From: Taklimakanibacter sp050251035
GTDB lineage: Bacteria > Pseudomonadota > Alphaproteobacteria > Rhizobiales > Aestuariivirgaceae
Length of the DNA: 64,000 nt
Reading direction: 5' to 3'
NCBI GenBank assembly: GCA_050251035.1
Contig: JBFWNN010000020.1
Span: 16,169 to 80,168 of the forward strand
Shown: positions 32,974 to 40,845 of the stretch, piece after piece
Layout of the letters: every line of letters begins with the position of its first letter
How positions within the stretch are numbered: position 1 is the stretch's first letter
The notes under the pieces: model-generated
The model's database searches: none
What the model was told of the DNA's origin: nothing
The model's input: only the letters and a program-made list of their open reading frames with translations
Program-made: the position numbers and the translations under genes

Positions 32974-32989
32974 GAACGGCGCGCCGGTC

Positions 32990-34666
32990 ATGACCGCCGG
33001 CACCACGGTCATCATCGAACTTCTCGGCGGCGTGGCCATGCTGTTGTGGGGTGTGCGCATGGTGCGCACCGGCATCATGCGCGGCTGGGGCGACCGGTTG
33101 AAGCACTTCATCCAGCAGCGGCTCGCCAACCGGATATCGGCTTTCCTGGCGGGCGGCATGGCGACGGCCGCTCTCGGCAGCGCCACGGCCATGGCCCTGA
33201 TCATGGCCGGGCTTGCCGGCAGCGGCGCCATCGGCACCTCGATCGGCCTCGCGGTGCTGCTCGGCGCCGATGTCGGCTCGGCTCTCGTTTCGGGCGTCTT
33301 CGCCTCCAGCAGCTCATATGCCTTGTGGGTGTCGCCGCTCCTCCTGTTCGCGGGCTATGTGACCTTCTCGGCCTCGGACGAGTTCCGTCCACATAATTTC
33401 GGCCGCATGCTCATCGGCTTCGGCCTGATGCTGATGTCGCTCAAGCTCATCGTCGGCGCCACCGTGCCGCTGCGCGAGGCGAGCCTGTTCCACGACGCGC
33501 TCGCCGCCATCGGGCGCGAGCCTTTGCTTGCCTTCATCGCCGGCGCCGTTCTCGCCTGGCTCTGCCACTCGACGCTCGCCGTCATCCTCCTCATCGCCTC
33601 CTTCCTCGCCAATGGCAGCCTCGACGTCGCCGGCGCCTTGAGCTTCATCCTCGGCGTCAATTGCGGCGGCGGCCTGCCGGCGGTGACGGCGACCTTGCAG
33701 ATGCCGCCCGAAGCGCGCCGGCTGCCTCTCGCCAACCTGTTCTGCCGCGGCACCGCCTCCGTCGCCCTGCTCGCCGTCGTCAGCCGGATCGCGCCCTATG
33801 TGACGCAGCTGCCGGGCGGGCCGGTCGAGAAGGCCGTCCTCTTCCATGCCGGCTTCAACCTGCTCGCCGCCCTGATCTATCTGCCCTTCACGCGCCTGGT
33901 CGCCGATCTCATGCGGCGGATCATCCCCGACCTCAAGCAGGCGCCGGACAATCTGAGCCAGCCGCGCTATCTCGACAAGCTGGCTCTGGCGACGCCCAGC
34001 GTCGCGCTTTCCAACGCGGCGCTCGAGACGGTGCGCATGAGCGAGCTGCTCGACCGCATGTTCGATGTGGCGATGGTGGCGCTCAGAAGCGGCAGCCTGG
34101 AGACGCTCAAGGAACTCAAGGCGCTCGATGAGCGCCTCAACCGCTACCAGGCCTCGGTGCACGGCTATCTCTCCGACCTCACCCAGTCGGAGCTCGACAA
34201 GAAGGACACGCAGCGGGCGCTCGAGATCATGCTCTATGCCAGCAATCTCGAACATGCGGGCGACGTCATCCATCTCAATCTCGCCGACCGTATCAAGGCC
34301 AAGAGCAAGCAGAGCATCAGTTTCACGGTCGAGCAACAGGCTTCGCTCGACGACCTGTGCCTCATCATCAGCCAGTCGCTCAGGCTCGCCACCGGCGTCC
34401 TGACCTCGAGCGACGTGGAAGGCGCAAGACGGCTGATCGAGCAGAAGAACGCCTTCCGCACGCTCGAGAACAAGATCATCGACGAGCATTTTCGCGACAG
34501 CGGCAAGGCGAGGGGCGCCTCCTTGCGCAAGAGCGCCCTTTTCGTCGACATGATCCGCGACCTGCACCGGGTCAATTCGCATATCGTCTCGGCCGGCTAT
34601 CCGATCATCGAGCGGGCCGGCCTCTTGCGCGAGACGCGCATCAAGCCGGAAAGGAGAGCGAGATAG
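32990..34666 (+). CDS. Na/Pi cotransporter family protein with PhoU-like tail
   Basis: A 558-residue protein. The N-terminal half has about eight to nine hydrophobic helices with the duplicated Na/Pi-cotransporter signature (LLGGVAMLLWGVRMVRTG, ATAALGSATAMALIMAGLAG, LGVNCGGGLPAVTATLQ); the C-terminal half (about residues 340-550) is helical and PhoU-like. Placed after phnWAY, it could move the phosphate released from phosphonates, probably as an exporter, since these carriers often relieve phosphate excess. Direction of transport is an inference. Confidence 0.87.
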   Translation: MTAGTTVIIELLGGVAMLLWGVRMVRTGIMRGWGDRLKHFIQQRLANRISAFLAGGMATAALGSATAMALIMAGLAGSGAIGTSIGLAVLLGADVGSALVSGVFASSSSYALWVSPLLLFAGYVTFSASDEFRPHNFGRMLIGFGLMLMSLKLIVGATVPLREASLFHDALAAIGREPLLAFIAGAVLAWLCHSTLAVILLIASFLANGSLDVAGALSFILGVNCGGGLPAVTATLQMPPEARRLPLANLFCRGTASVALLAVVSRIAPYVTQLPGGPVEKAVLFHAGFNLLAALIYLPFTRLVADLMRRIIPDLKQAPDNLSQPRYLDKLALATPSVALSNAALETVRMSELLDRMFDVAMVALRSGSLETLKELKALDERLNRYQASVHGYLSDLTQSELDKKDTQRALEIMLYASNLEHAGDVIHLNLADRIKAKSKQSISFTVEQQASLDDLCLIISQSLRLATGVLTSSDVEGARRLIEQKNAFRTLENKIIDEHFRDSGKARGASLRKSALFVDMIRDLHRVNSHIVSAGYPIIERAGLLRETRIKPERRAR

Positions 34667-34746
34667 CCGGTTGATTTCGCTAGTGTCCCTGCCGGTTCGC
34701 CAGTACGCTGCCGGGTACCGGCAACCTTGAAAGCAAAGCGCGTCCC

Positions 34747-35553
34747 GTGAAATTCGTCCATGTGAGCGACCTGCATCTGGTGCCCAAGGGCGACAAGCTC
34801 TGGGGGCTCGATCCCTTCGCCCGCCTGGAGGCCTGCCTCGCCGATATCGTGAAGCTCCATGGCGATGCCGCCTTCGTCGTCATCAGCGGCGACCTCGCCG
34901 AAAGGGGTGACGTCCTGGCCTACCGCCAGCTCAAGGCGCGTCTCGCCGATTTTCCCATCGCGACCCATGTGATGCTCGGCAATCACGACGACCGCGCGCA
35001 TTTCCTGTCGGTCTTCACCGAGGGACCCAGGGACGACAACGGCTTCGTGCAGAGCGCGGTCACGCATGACGGCGCCCGCTTCCTGTTCCTCGACACGCTG
35101 AAAGGCCCACCCTCCTCGGCCGGGCTCTATTGCCCGCAGCGCACGGCCTGGCTCAAGGCCGAGCTCGCCGCCGCCGGCAAGCTTCCGCTCTATCTCTTCA
35201 TGCACCATCCGCCCTTCGCCATCGCGCATGACCTGATGGACCTGATCATGCTCGATGACGCGGAAGATTTCCTGGCGCTCCTCAACGGCCGTCCAGTGCG
35301 GCATATCTTCTTCGGCCATGCGCATCGCCCGATCAGCGGGCAGTTCCGCGGCATGAGCTTCTCGGCCCCGCCGAGCCTCGTCCATCAATTGCCGCTGGTC
35401 TCGGACTCGGTGGCGACGATCTACAGCGACGAGCCCGCGATGTATGCCGTGGTGCATGCGGCAGCCGACAAGATCGTCGTCCACATGGACGCCTTCCTCA
35501 ACCGCCACCCCGCCGAGATGGACCCCGAGGCCGAGCGCGGCACCTGGTATTAG
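34747..35553 (+). CDS. Metallophosphoesterase (calcineurin-like phosphodiesterase)
   Basis: A 268-residue two-metal phosphodiesterase with all family motifs: VSDLHL at residues 6-11, VVISGDLAERGD, MLGNHDDRAHF, FMHHPPFA and GHAHRPISGQ. The group includes glycerophosphodiester and cyclic-nucleotide phosphodiesterases (GpdQ-like). In the phn context it may release aminoethylphosphonate or glycerol-phosphonate from diesters before PhnW acts (inference). Start is GTG 34747; no ATG is available in frame nearby. It ends the plus-strand phosphonate block and converges with the ABC permease genes. Confidence 0.87.
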   Translation: MKFVHVSDLHLVPKGDKLWGLDPFARLEACLADIVKLHGDAAFVVISGDLAERGDVLAYRQLKARLADFPIATHVMLGNHDDRAHFLSVFTEGPRDDNGFVQSAVTHDGARFLFLDTLKGPPSSAGLYCPQRTAWLKAELAAAGKLPLYLFMHHPPFAIAHDLMDLIMLDDAEDFLALLNGRPVRHIFFGHAHRPISGQFRGMSFSAPPSLVHQLPLVSDSVATIYSDEPAMYAVVHAAADKIVVHMDAFLNRHPAEMDPEAERGTWY

Positions 35554-35592
35554 AACCACCTCCTCGCGGAAGCGGGGGAGGGTGTGACCGGA

Positions 35593-36486
35593 TCAGGCCG
35601 GCGCCGCGGCGACCGTCGCCGGGGCGAGTTCGCCCCGCTCGGCGCGCTTCGCCTGTTCCGCGAGCCTGGCGCTCTGGCGCTCCTCCCGCCGCTTCATGAC
35701 CTCATAGGCGATGGCGCCCAGGAGCGAGATCGCGATGATGATGACGGCGAGCGCCGACAGGGCCGGCGTCGTGCCCTGCCTGACCTCGCCTGCCAGCACG
35801 GTCACCAGAGTCTTGTCGGCGAGGATGGCGAAAGTTGTCGTGTTGTAGTTCTCGAAGGACGACAGGAAGGCGATGACGGCGGCCGAGACCAGAGCGGGCC
35901 TGAGGAAGGGCAGCAGTATGTGCCAGAAGACCTGTGGGTAGCTGGCGCCGAGATCGAGGGCGGCCTCTTCCTGGGCGCGGTCGAAGCGCTGCAGGCGCGC
36001 CATGATGATGAGCAGGCAATAGGCGGCGATGAAGCTCGACTGGCCGAAGATGGCGAGCATGATGCCCTTGTAGAAGACGGGTCGCGTGCCCGTCATTTCG
36101 GAGAAGTCGCGCCAGAAGATCACCGTCGAGATGCCGATGATGACGCCGGGGGTCAGCACCGGCGACACGGTCACCAGATAATACAGCGAGCGGGCGCGGT
36201 AATAGATCTGGTTCATCACGATGGCGGCGGCGAGGCCCACCGGCACCGACACGCAGATGACGCCGATGCCGATGATGATCGAGTTGACGAGGCCGTCCAT
36301 CATGGCGCGGTGGTTCCACAGCTTGACGAACCACTCGAGCGTGAAGCCCTCCAAGGGATAGGCGGAAGGATAGGACGGGGTGTTGAAGGCGGTGACGCTC
36401 ATGACCAGCAGCGGGCCGAAGAGATAGGCGAAGAACAGGACGATATAGAAGCCGATCATCACCTTGTTGATGGTCTGGGAGCTCAT
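35593..36486 (-). CDS. ABC transporter permease 2 (PotC/PhnV type)
   Basis: A 297-residue inner-membrane permease with about six helices and the EAA loop QEEAALDLGASYPQVFWHIL typical of spermidine/putrescine-type systems. ATG 36486 overlaps the stop of the upstream permease (ATGA). The C-terminal tail is charged and Ala-rich. It forms the heterodimeric channel with the 333-residue permease. Last gene of the transporter operon. Confidence 0.88.
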   Translation of the reverse strand: MSSQTINKVMIGFYIVLFFAYLFGPLLVMSVTAFNTPSYPSAYPLEGFTLEWFVKLWNHRAMMDGLVNSIIIGIGVICVSVPVGLAAAIVMNQIYYRARSLYYLVTVSPVLTPGVIIGISTVIFWRDFSEMTGTRPVFYKGIMLAIFGQSSFIAAYCLLIIMARLQRFDRAQEEAALDLGASYPQVFWHILLPFLRPALVSAAVIAFLSSFENYNTTTFAILADKTLVTVLAGEVRQGTTPALSALAVIIIAISLLGAIAYEVMKRREERQSARLAEQAKRAERGELAPATVAAAPA

Positions 36487-37484
36487 TTTATCGCCTCCCC
36501 GAGACCGACCTTGAACAGGCGCAGCATCAGCATGACGAGCGCGATACAGGCGGCGAGCAGGATGAAGGCGTAGGCGGCGCCGCGCGGCCAGTTGAAGGCC
36601 TGGAAGAAGAAATCATAGACGATCGAGGTGAACCACAAGGTGTTGGGGCCGCCGAGGAACTGCGGGGCGGCGAGCGAGCCCGCCGACAGCATGAAGACCA
36701 TGGTGCAGCCCGACGCGATGCCGGGCTTGGCATAGGGTATGACCACGTCCTTGTGGATACGCCACCAGGGGGCGCCGAGATCGCGCGCCGCCTCGATCTG
36801 GTTCTTGTCCAGGCTCTCAATCGCGTTGTAGAGCGGGAAGACCATCACCAGCAGATAGGCATAGGACAGGCCGACATAGAGGCCGACATTGTTGCCGAGG
36901 AAGTCGATGGGCGCGTCGGTGATGCCGAGCCCCATGAGCAACTGGTTGATGAGGCCCTTGCTGGCGAGCAGCAGGCGCAGCGAGAAGGCGCGCAGGATCT
37001 CGTTCACCCAATAGGGAACGATCAGCGCCAGCATCAGGAGCCGGACCTTCTGGGCACTGCCCGCCTGCGCCATGTAATAAGCGAGCGGATAGCAGATCGC
37101 GAAATTGAGCAAGGTGACGAAAGCGGAGACGGCAAGCGAAAAGAAGAAAGCCCAGATATGCGTGGTGTTGACCGTGCCGTCGGTCGGCTGGACGAAGAAG
37201 GAGCGGTATTGCTCGAGCGTCAGCAGGTCCTTCGGCCCGCCGCGGTCGGCGGCGACGAGCTTCGGGTGGAAGCTCTCCTGCACCATGTAGAGATAGGGCA
37301 GGACGACCAGGAACAGCGTCCAGAAGGCGACCAGCGCGATGAAGACGATCCCCAGCACCGTGCCGTTGCGCTCGAAGAAGCCGCGATGGGTGGGGTCATG
37401 CGCGAAGCGCTTCTCATAGCGCGCCATCGCCACGAAGGCCGCGATGACCAGGAGCGGGATGAGATAAACGAGAAGCCTACTCAC
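36483..37484 (-). CDS. ABC transporter permease 1 (PotB/PhnU type)
   Basis: A 333-residue permease: one N-terminal helix, a long cytoplasmic/periplasmic connector, and a core with the EAA motif IEAARDLGAPWWRIHKDVVI. The start is taken as GTG 37484, overlapping the ATPase stop (GTGAGTAG); a longer frame to 37529 would overlap the ATPase further. It pairs with the downstream permease. Gene order binding protein, ATPase, permease, permease matches PhnSTUV of Salmonella. Confidence 0.86.
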   Translation of the reverse strand: MSRLLVYLIPLLVIAAFVAMARYEKRFAHDPTHRGFFERNGTVLGIVFIALVAFWTLFLVVLPYLYMVQESFHPKLVAADRGGPKDLLTLEQYRSFFVQPTDGTVNTTHIWAFFFSLAVSAFVTLLNFAICYPLAYYMAQAGSAQKVRLLMLALIVPYWVNEILRAFSLRLLLASKGLINQLLMGLGITDAPIDFLGNNVGLYVGLSYAYLLVMVFPLYNAIESLDKNQIEAARDLGAPWWRIHKDVVIPYAKPGIASGCTMVFMLSAGSLAAPQFLGGPNTLWFTSIVYDFFFQAFNWPRGAAYAFILLAACIALVMLMLRLFKVGLGEAIK

Positions 37485-38562
37485 GCGCCATGTTCCCTTC
37501 CGGCAGCACCAGCCCCAGATCGGGGTCATAGGCGACCTGCGCCTCGACTCCCTGCTCGGGGATCGTCACCCGCTCGAGGCGGCCGACAGTGAGGGTGATG
37601 TCCTTCTTGGACGCGCCCTTCAGGAAGATGTGGCTGGCATTGCCCTCGAAGGCGACGTTCCGCACCGTCGAGGTGATGGTCGCGTCGGGCGCCCCCTTGC
37701 CGAGCCGCAGCGCCTCCGGCCTGACGAAGAGGATCGCCTTGTCCCCTGCCCTGACGCCGCCCGGGTTGCGCCCGCGCAAGAGGCCGAACGGCGTCTCGAC
37801 GACGGCGCCCGACCCATCGGCCTTTGCGACACGTCCGGGGAAAGGATTGTTCTCGCCCACGAAGGAGGCGACGAAGGCGGTCTCTGGCGCGTCATAGACC
37901 ATCTTGCCGTCACCCACCTGCTCGATGACGCCGTTGTTCATGACCGCGATGCGGTCGGACATGGTCAGCGCCTCGCCCTGGTCATGGGTAATGTAGATGA
38001 AGGTGATGCCGACACGCTGCTGAATGGTCCTGAGCTCGGTGCGCATATGCTGGCGCAGCTTGAGATCGAGCGCCGAGAGCGGCTCGTCGAGCAGGAGCAC
38101 CTTGGGCTCGACCGCAAGGGCGCGGGCAATGGCAACGCGCTGCTTCTGGCCGCCGGACAGCTCGCTCACCAGCTTCTTGCCCTGCCCTGGAAGCGCTATG
38201 AGATTGAGCAGCTCATCGGCCTTCTTCATGCGCTCGGCCTTGTCGATCCCGCGCACGCGCAAGCCATAGGTGATGTTCTCGGCAACCGTCATTAGCGGGA
38301 AGAGCGCCAGATTCTGGAAGATGAGCGCGGTCGGCCGCTTGTTCGGCCCGATGCCCGCCATGTCCTGGCCGGCGATGCGCACCGCGCCCTCGGACGGATC
38401 GAGGAAACCCGAGACGGTCCGCAGGATCGTCGTCTTGCCGCAGCCCGACGGACCCAGGAAGGAGAAGAACTCCCCGCCCGCGATCTGCAGCGACGCGCCG
38501 CTGACGGCGGTGAATTGACCAAATCTGACCGTGACGCGGTCGAGTTCGACGTTGGCGCTCAT
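37477..38562 (-). CDS. ABC transporter ATP-binding protein (PotA/PhnT type)
   Basis: A 361-residue ATPase. Walker A GPSGCGKTTI near residue 40, signature LSGGQKQRVAIARALA, Walker B VLLLDEPLSALD, and the switch His in YITHDQGEA. A C-terminal TOBE-like regulatory domain (residues 250-350) follows. It energises uptake of aminoethylphosphonate or a polyamine. It starts 174 bases after the binding-protein stop, across a strong terminator. Confidence 0.9.
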   Translation of the reverse strand: MSANVELDRVTVRFGQFTAVSGASLQIAGGEFFSFLGPSGCGKTTILRTVSGFLDPSEGAVRIAGQDMAGIGPNKRPTALIFQNLALFPLMTVAENITYGLRVRGIDKAERMKKADELLNLIALPGQGKKLVSELSGGQKQRVAIARALAVEPKVLLLDEPLSALDLKLRQHMRTELRTIQQRVGITFIYITHDQGEALTMSDRIAVMNNGVIEQVGDGKMVYDAPETAFVASFVGENNPFPGRVAKADGSGAVVETPFGLLRGRNPGGVRAGDKAILFVRPEALRLGKGAPDATITSTVRNVAFEGNASHIFLKGASKKDITLTVGRLERVTIPEQGVEAQVAYDPDLGLVLPEGNMARE

Positions 38563-38674
38563 CCCCTGCCCTACCCTAAAGCCCAGTCGCTCAGCTTCTT
38601 CACGAAGTCTGTTATGTCGTCAGTAAAAACCGTTCCGGCGCGTTGGTCCAGTGCCTTCATCACCGGGAGGCATC

Positions 38675-38713
38675 AAAAAAAAATCCGGCCCCGGCGGAAG
38701 CGCGGGGCCGGAT
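38675..38713 (-). terminator. Intrinsic terminator after the binding-protein gene
   Basis: On the minus strand ATCCGGCCCCG (38713-38703) pairs perfectly with CGGGGCCGGAT (38693-38683), followed by a run of nine T (38683-38675). It lies 24 bases past the binding-protein stop and upstream of the ATPase gene, so it should give an excess of binding-protein message with partial read-through. Confidence 0.85.
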
Positions 38714-38736
38714 CTGCGATCATCGGATCAGTCTGC

Positions 38737-39906
38737 TCAGGCAGCCTTGAACTTGTCCGCATACTGGCTGCGGATCTCGGCATACCAGGTCGGCTCCACC
38801 GGCCACGGCCACAGGTTCTTGAGCGCGTCGCCCGGGAAGGCTTCCTGGAAGATTTTCTTCGCCTGGTCCGACAGCAGCGCATCGGCGCCGGTGATCACCG
38901 GGTTGTAGCCCGAGCCTTCGGCGAGATGCGCGGACGATTCAGGCGTCTGCAGGAAGTTCAGGAACTCATAGGTCTGGTCGATATTTTTGGCCGACTTCAT
39001 GAGCGAAGCGCCGTCCACCCAGGCGATGGCGCCTTCCTTGGGCGCGGTGTAGTTGACGGGTTTGCCTTCCTTCTTGAGCGAGATCGGCGGACCGTCCCAG
39101 GTGAGGCCAATCCAGACATCGTTCTCCATGAGACCCGACTTGGTGTTGTCGGCCGAATCCCAGAACTGCTTGACGAACGCCTTGTTCTCGATGGCGAAGG
39201 CGAGGATCGGATCCCACAGCTTCTTGAAGGATTCCTCGTCCTTGTAGCCATCCTTCATGCGGTTGGACGGCATCTTGCCCGACGCATCCCACCACAGGCC
39301 GATGCTCAAGAGATAGGAATGCGGCCGGCCCTGGACATGACCCTTGACGCCCTCGTCCCACAGCGAGCCATAGGAGAGCTGGGCCGGATCGCCCTTATAG
39401 AGATCGGTGCGGTAGGAGATCGCTTCCGAGCCCCACACATGCGGCAGCCAATAGAGCCCGCCTTCCCATTCCCACAGCTCCTTGGCCGAGCCCAGCATCG
39501 AGGGAATGACGTTGCCGATGTTCTTGAGCTTGTTGGTGTCGAAGGGCGCCAGGACCTGAAGGTCCTTATATTGGGGAGCGCGGTTCATCGTTGGCGAGCA
39601 CAGATCGAAGCCTTCGCCACCCGTTGCCTGGAGCTTGTTGATCTGCTCCTCGTTCTGCGAGAAGGGTGTGGTGTTGACCTTGATGCCGGTGGCCTTCTCG
39701 AAATTGGGAATGACGGGATCCGGATACTCGTCCGACCACATGAGGATCGAAAGCTCACCCGAGGAGGACCAGGCACGCTTGAGATACAGAGGGCTGGTCA
39801 GGCCGACCGCGCCGGCGGCAAGGCTCGCCTTGAGCAAGCTGCGGCGGCTGATCTGTGCGGCGCGCACCAGATCCAAAGTCGCCTTTTTGGGATCGTATTT
39901 CTTCAT
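38737..39906 (-). CDS. ABC transporter substrate-binding protein (PotD-like, Tat-exported)
   Basis: A 389-residue extracytoplasmic solute receptor of the PotD/PotF class. A twin-arginine signal, SRRSLLKASLAAGAVGL, lies at about residues 20-36. The mature protein begins near ELSILMWSDEYPDPVIPNFE and carries WLPHVWGSEAISYRTD and GLMENDVWIGLTWDG, lining the ligand cleft. Polyamine and 2-aminoethylphosphonate receptors (PhnS, AepX) both belong here; the nearby phnWAY genes favour the phosphonate, but polyamine is not excluded. An inverted repeat lies 45 bases upstream of its start. Confidence 0.86.
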   Translation of the reverse strand: MKKYDPKKATLDLVRAAQISRRSLLKASLAAGAVGLTSPLYLKRAWSSSGELSILMWSDEYPDPVIPNFEKATGIKVNTTPFSQNEEQINKLQATGGEGFDLCSPTMNRAPQYKDLQVLAPFDTNKLKNIGNVIPSMLGSAKELWEWEGGLYWLPHVWGSEAISYRTDLYKGDPAQLSYGSLWDEGVKGHVQGRPHSYLLSIGLWWDASGKMPSNRMKDGYKDEESFKKLWDPILAFAIENKAFVKQFWDSADNTKSGLMENDVWIGLTWDGPPISLKKEGKPVNYTAPKEGAIAWVDGASLMKSAKNIDQTYEFLNFLQTPESSAHLAEGSGYNPVITGADALLSDQAKKIFQEAFPGDALKNLWPWPVEPTWYAEIRSQYADKFKAA

Positions 39907-39950
39907 CTGCTTCCTCCGAGGTGCCGCGAGACTATTCCGGCGGCACCAAT

Positions 39951-39967
39951 GTAAATGCCCAATTTAC
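39951..39967. promoter_or_regulatory. Inverted repeat upstream of the ABC transporter operon
   Basis: GTAAAT (39951-39956) and ATTTAC (39962-39967) form a perfect 6-bp inverted repeat with a five-base centre, 45-61 bases upstream of the binding-protein start codon. A plausible operator or part of the promoter. Confidence 0.45.
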
Positions 39968-40077
39968 GTGGCCGGTTGGTCCGGCTCTTTCTTGATTTCA
40001 GTCCAGTATGACGGGCCGATGACTGTCGGGCAATGGGGTTCGGCGGGCTGGCTCCATGCTCCGCAGGCGCCTGGACC

Positions 40078-40845
40078 TCAGGCCCGGCCGCGCGCCAGCA
40101 GAACGCCGTGGCGCCATTTGGATATGGGCAAAGTCGCGACATAGAGGATCGCCATCACGAGCAATGTCGCCCAGGGCCATTCCAACAAACCGAGCGTCAA
40201 GAGGCCCGCCAGGGCGACCGGCGGCAGCAGCATGAGGCGAGAGGCCTTGCGGCCAATGGCCTTGCCCGAGAAGGTAGGCCAGGTGCTGATCATCAGGCCC
40301 GCGACCGCCGTCAGCACGAACAGCGCCAGCCATGAGGCTGCGTCATGGCTGAGCGCCTCCGACAACTCGGCGAGAATGGGCGCGAGCGCCAGGAAGGCGC
40401 CGGCGGGCGCGGGAACGCCGGTAAAATAATTGGCGGTCCAGGCGGGCGCGGCCAGGTCCATCTGCGCCACGTTGAAACGGGCGAGCCGCAAAGCGCAGCA
40501 GGTGGCGAGCGCCAGGCAAGGCAGCCATCCGGCCATGCCGAAAGTCTCGAGCCCCCAGCAATAGACGACGAAGGCGGGGGCTGCGCCGAAGCTCACGACA
40601 TCGGCGAGCGAGTCGAGCTCGCCGCCGAAACGCGACGTGGTGCCGGTGAGGCGCGCAATGCGGCCATCGCAGGCATCGAGGATGGCGGCGACGAAGATCG
40701 AGAGCACCGCCAGCGCGATACGCTCCTGAGAGGCGAGCAGCATGGCGGTCATGCCGGCGCAGAGCGAGGCCGCGGTGAACAGGTTGGGCAGGACGAAGCG
40801 CAGGTCGTGCTCCGCCTTGCCGAGCTTGCGAGGCAGCGCTCTCAT
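40078..40845 (-). CDS. pssA: CDP-diacylglycerol--serine O-phosphatidyltransferase
   Basis: A 255-residue CDP-alcohol phosphatidyltransferase with about six to eight helices. The full catalytic motif DG-x2-AR-x8-G-x3-D-x3-D is seen in CDGRIARLTGTTSRFGGELD and the next residues SLAD. The N-terminus (LRFVLPNLFTAASLCAGMTA) is typical of PssA. It makes phosphatidylserine, the precursor of phosphatidylethanolamine. Its ATG overlaps the stop of the EptA-like gene by four bases (ATGA), so the two are translationally coupled. Confidence 0.86.
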   Translation of the reverse strand: MRALPRKLGKAEHDLRFVLPNLFTAASLCAGMTAMLLASQERIALAVLSIFVAAILDACDGRIARLTGTTSRFGGELDSLADVVSFGAAPAFVVYCWGLETFGMAGWLPCLALATCCALRLARFNVAQMDLAAPAWTANYFTGVPAPAGAFLALAPILAELSEALSHDAASWLALFVLTAVAGLMISTWPTFSGKAIGRKASRLMLLPPVALAGLLTLGLLEWPWATLLVMAILYVATLPISKWRHGVLLARGRA

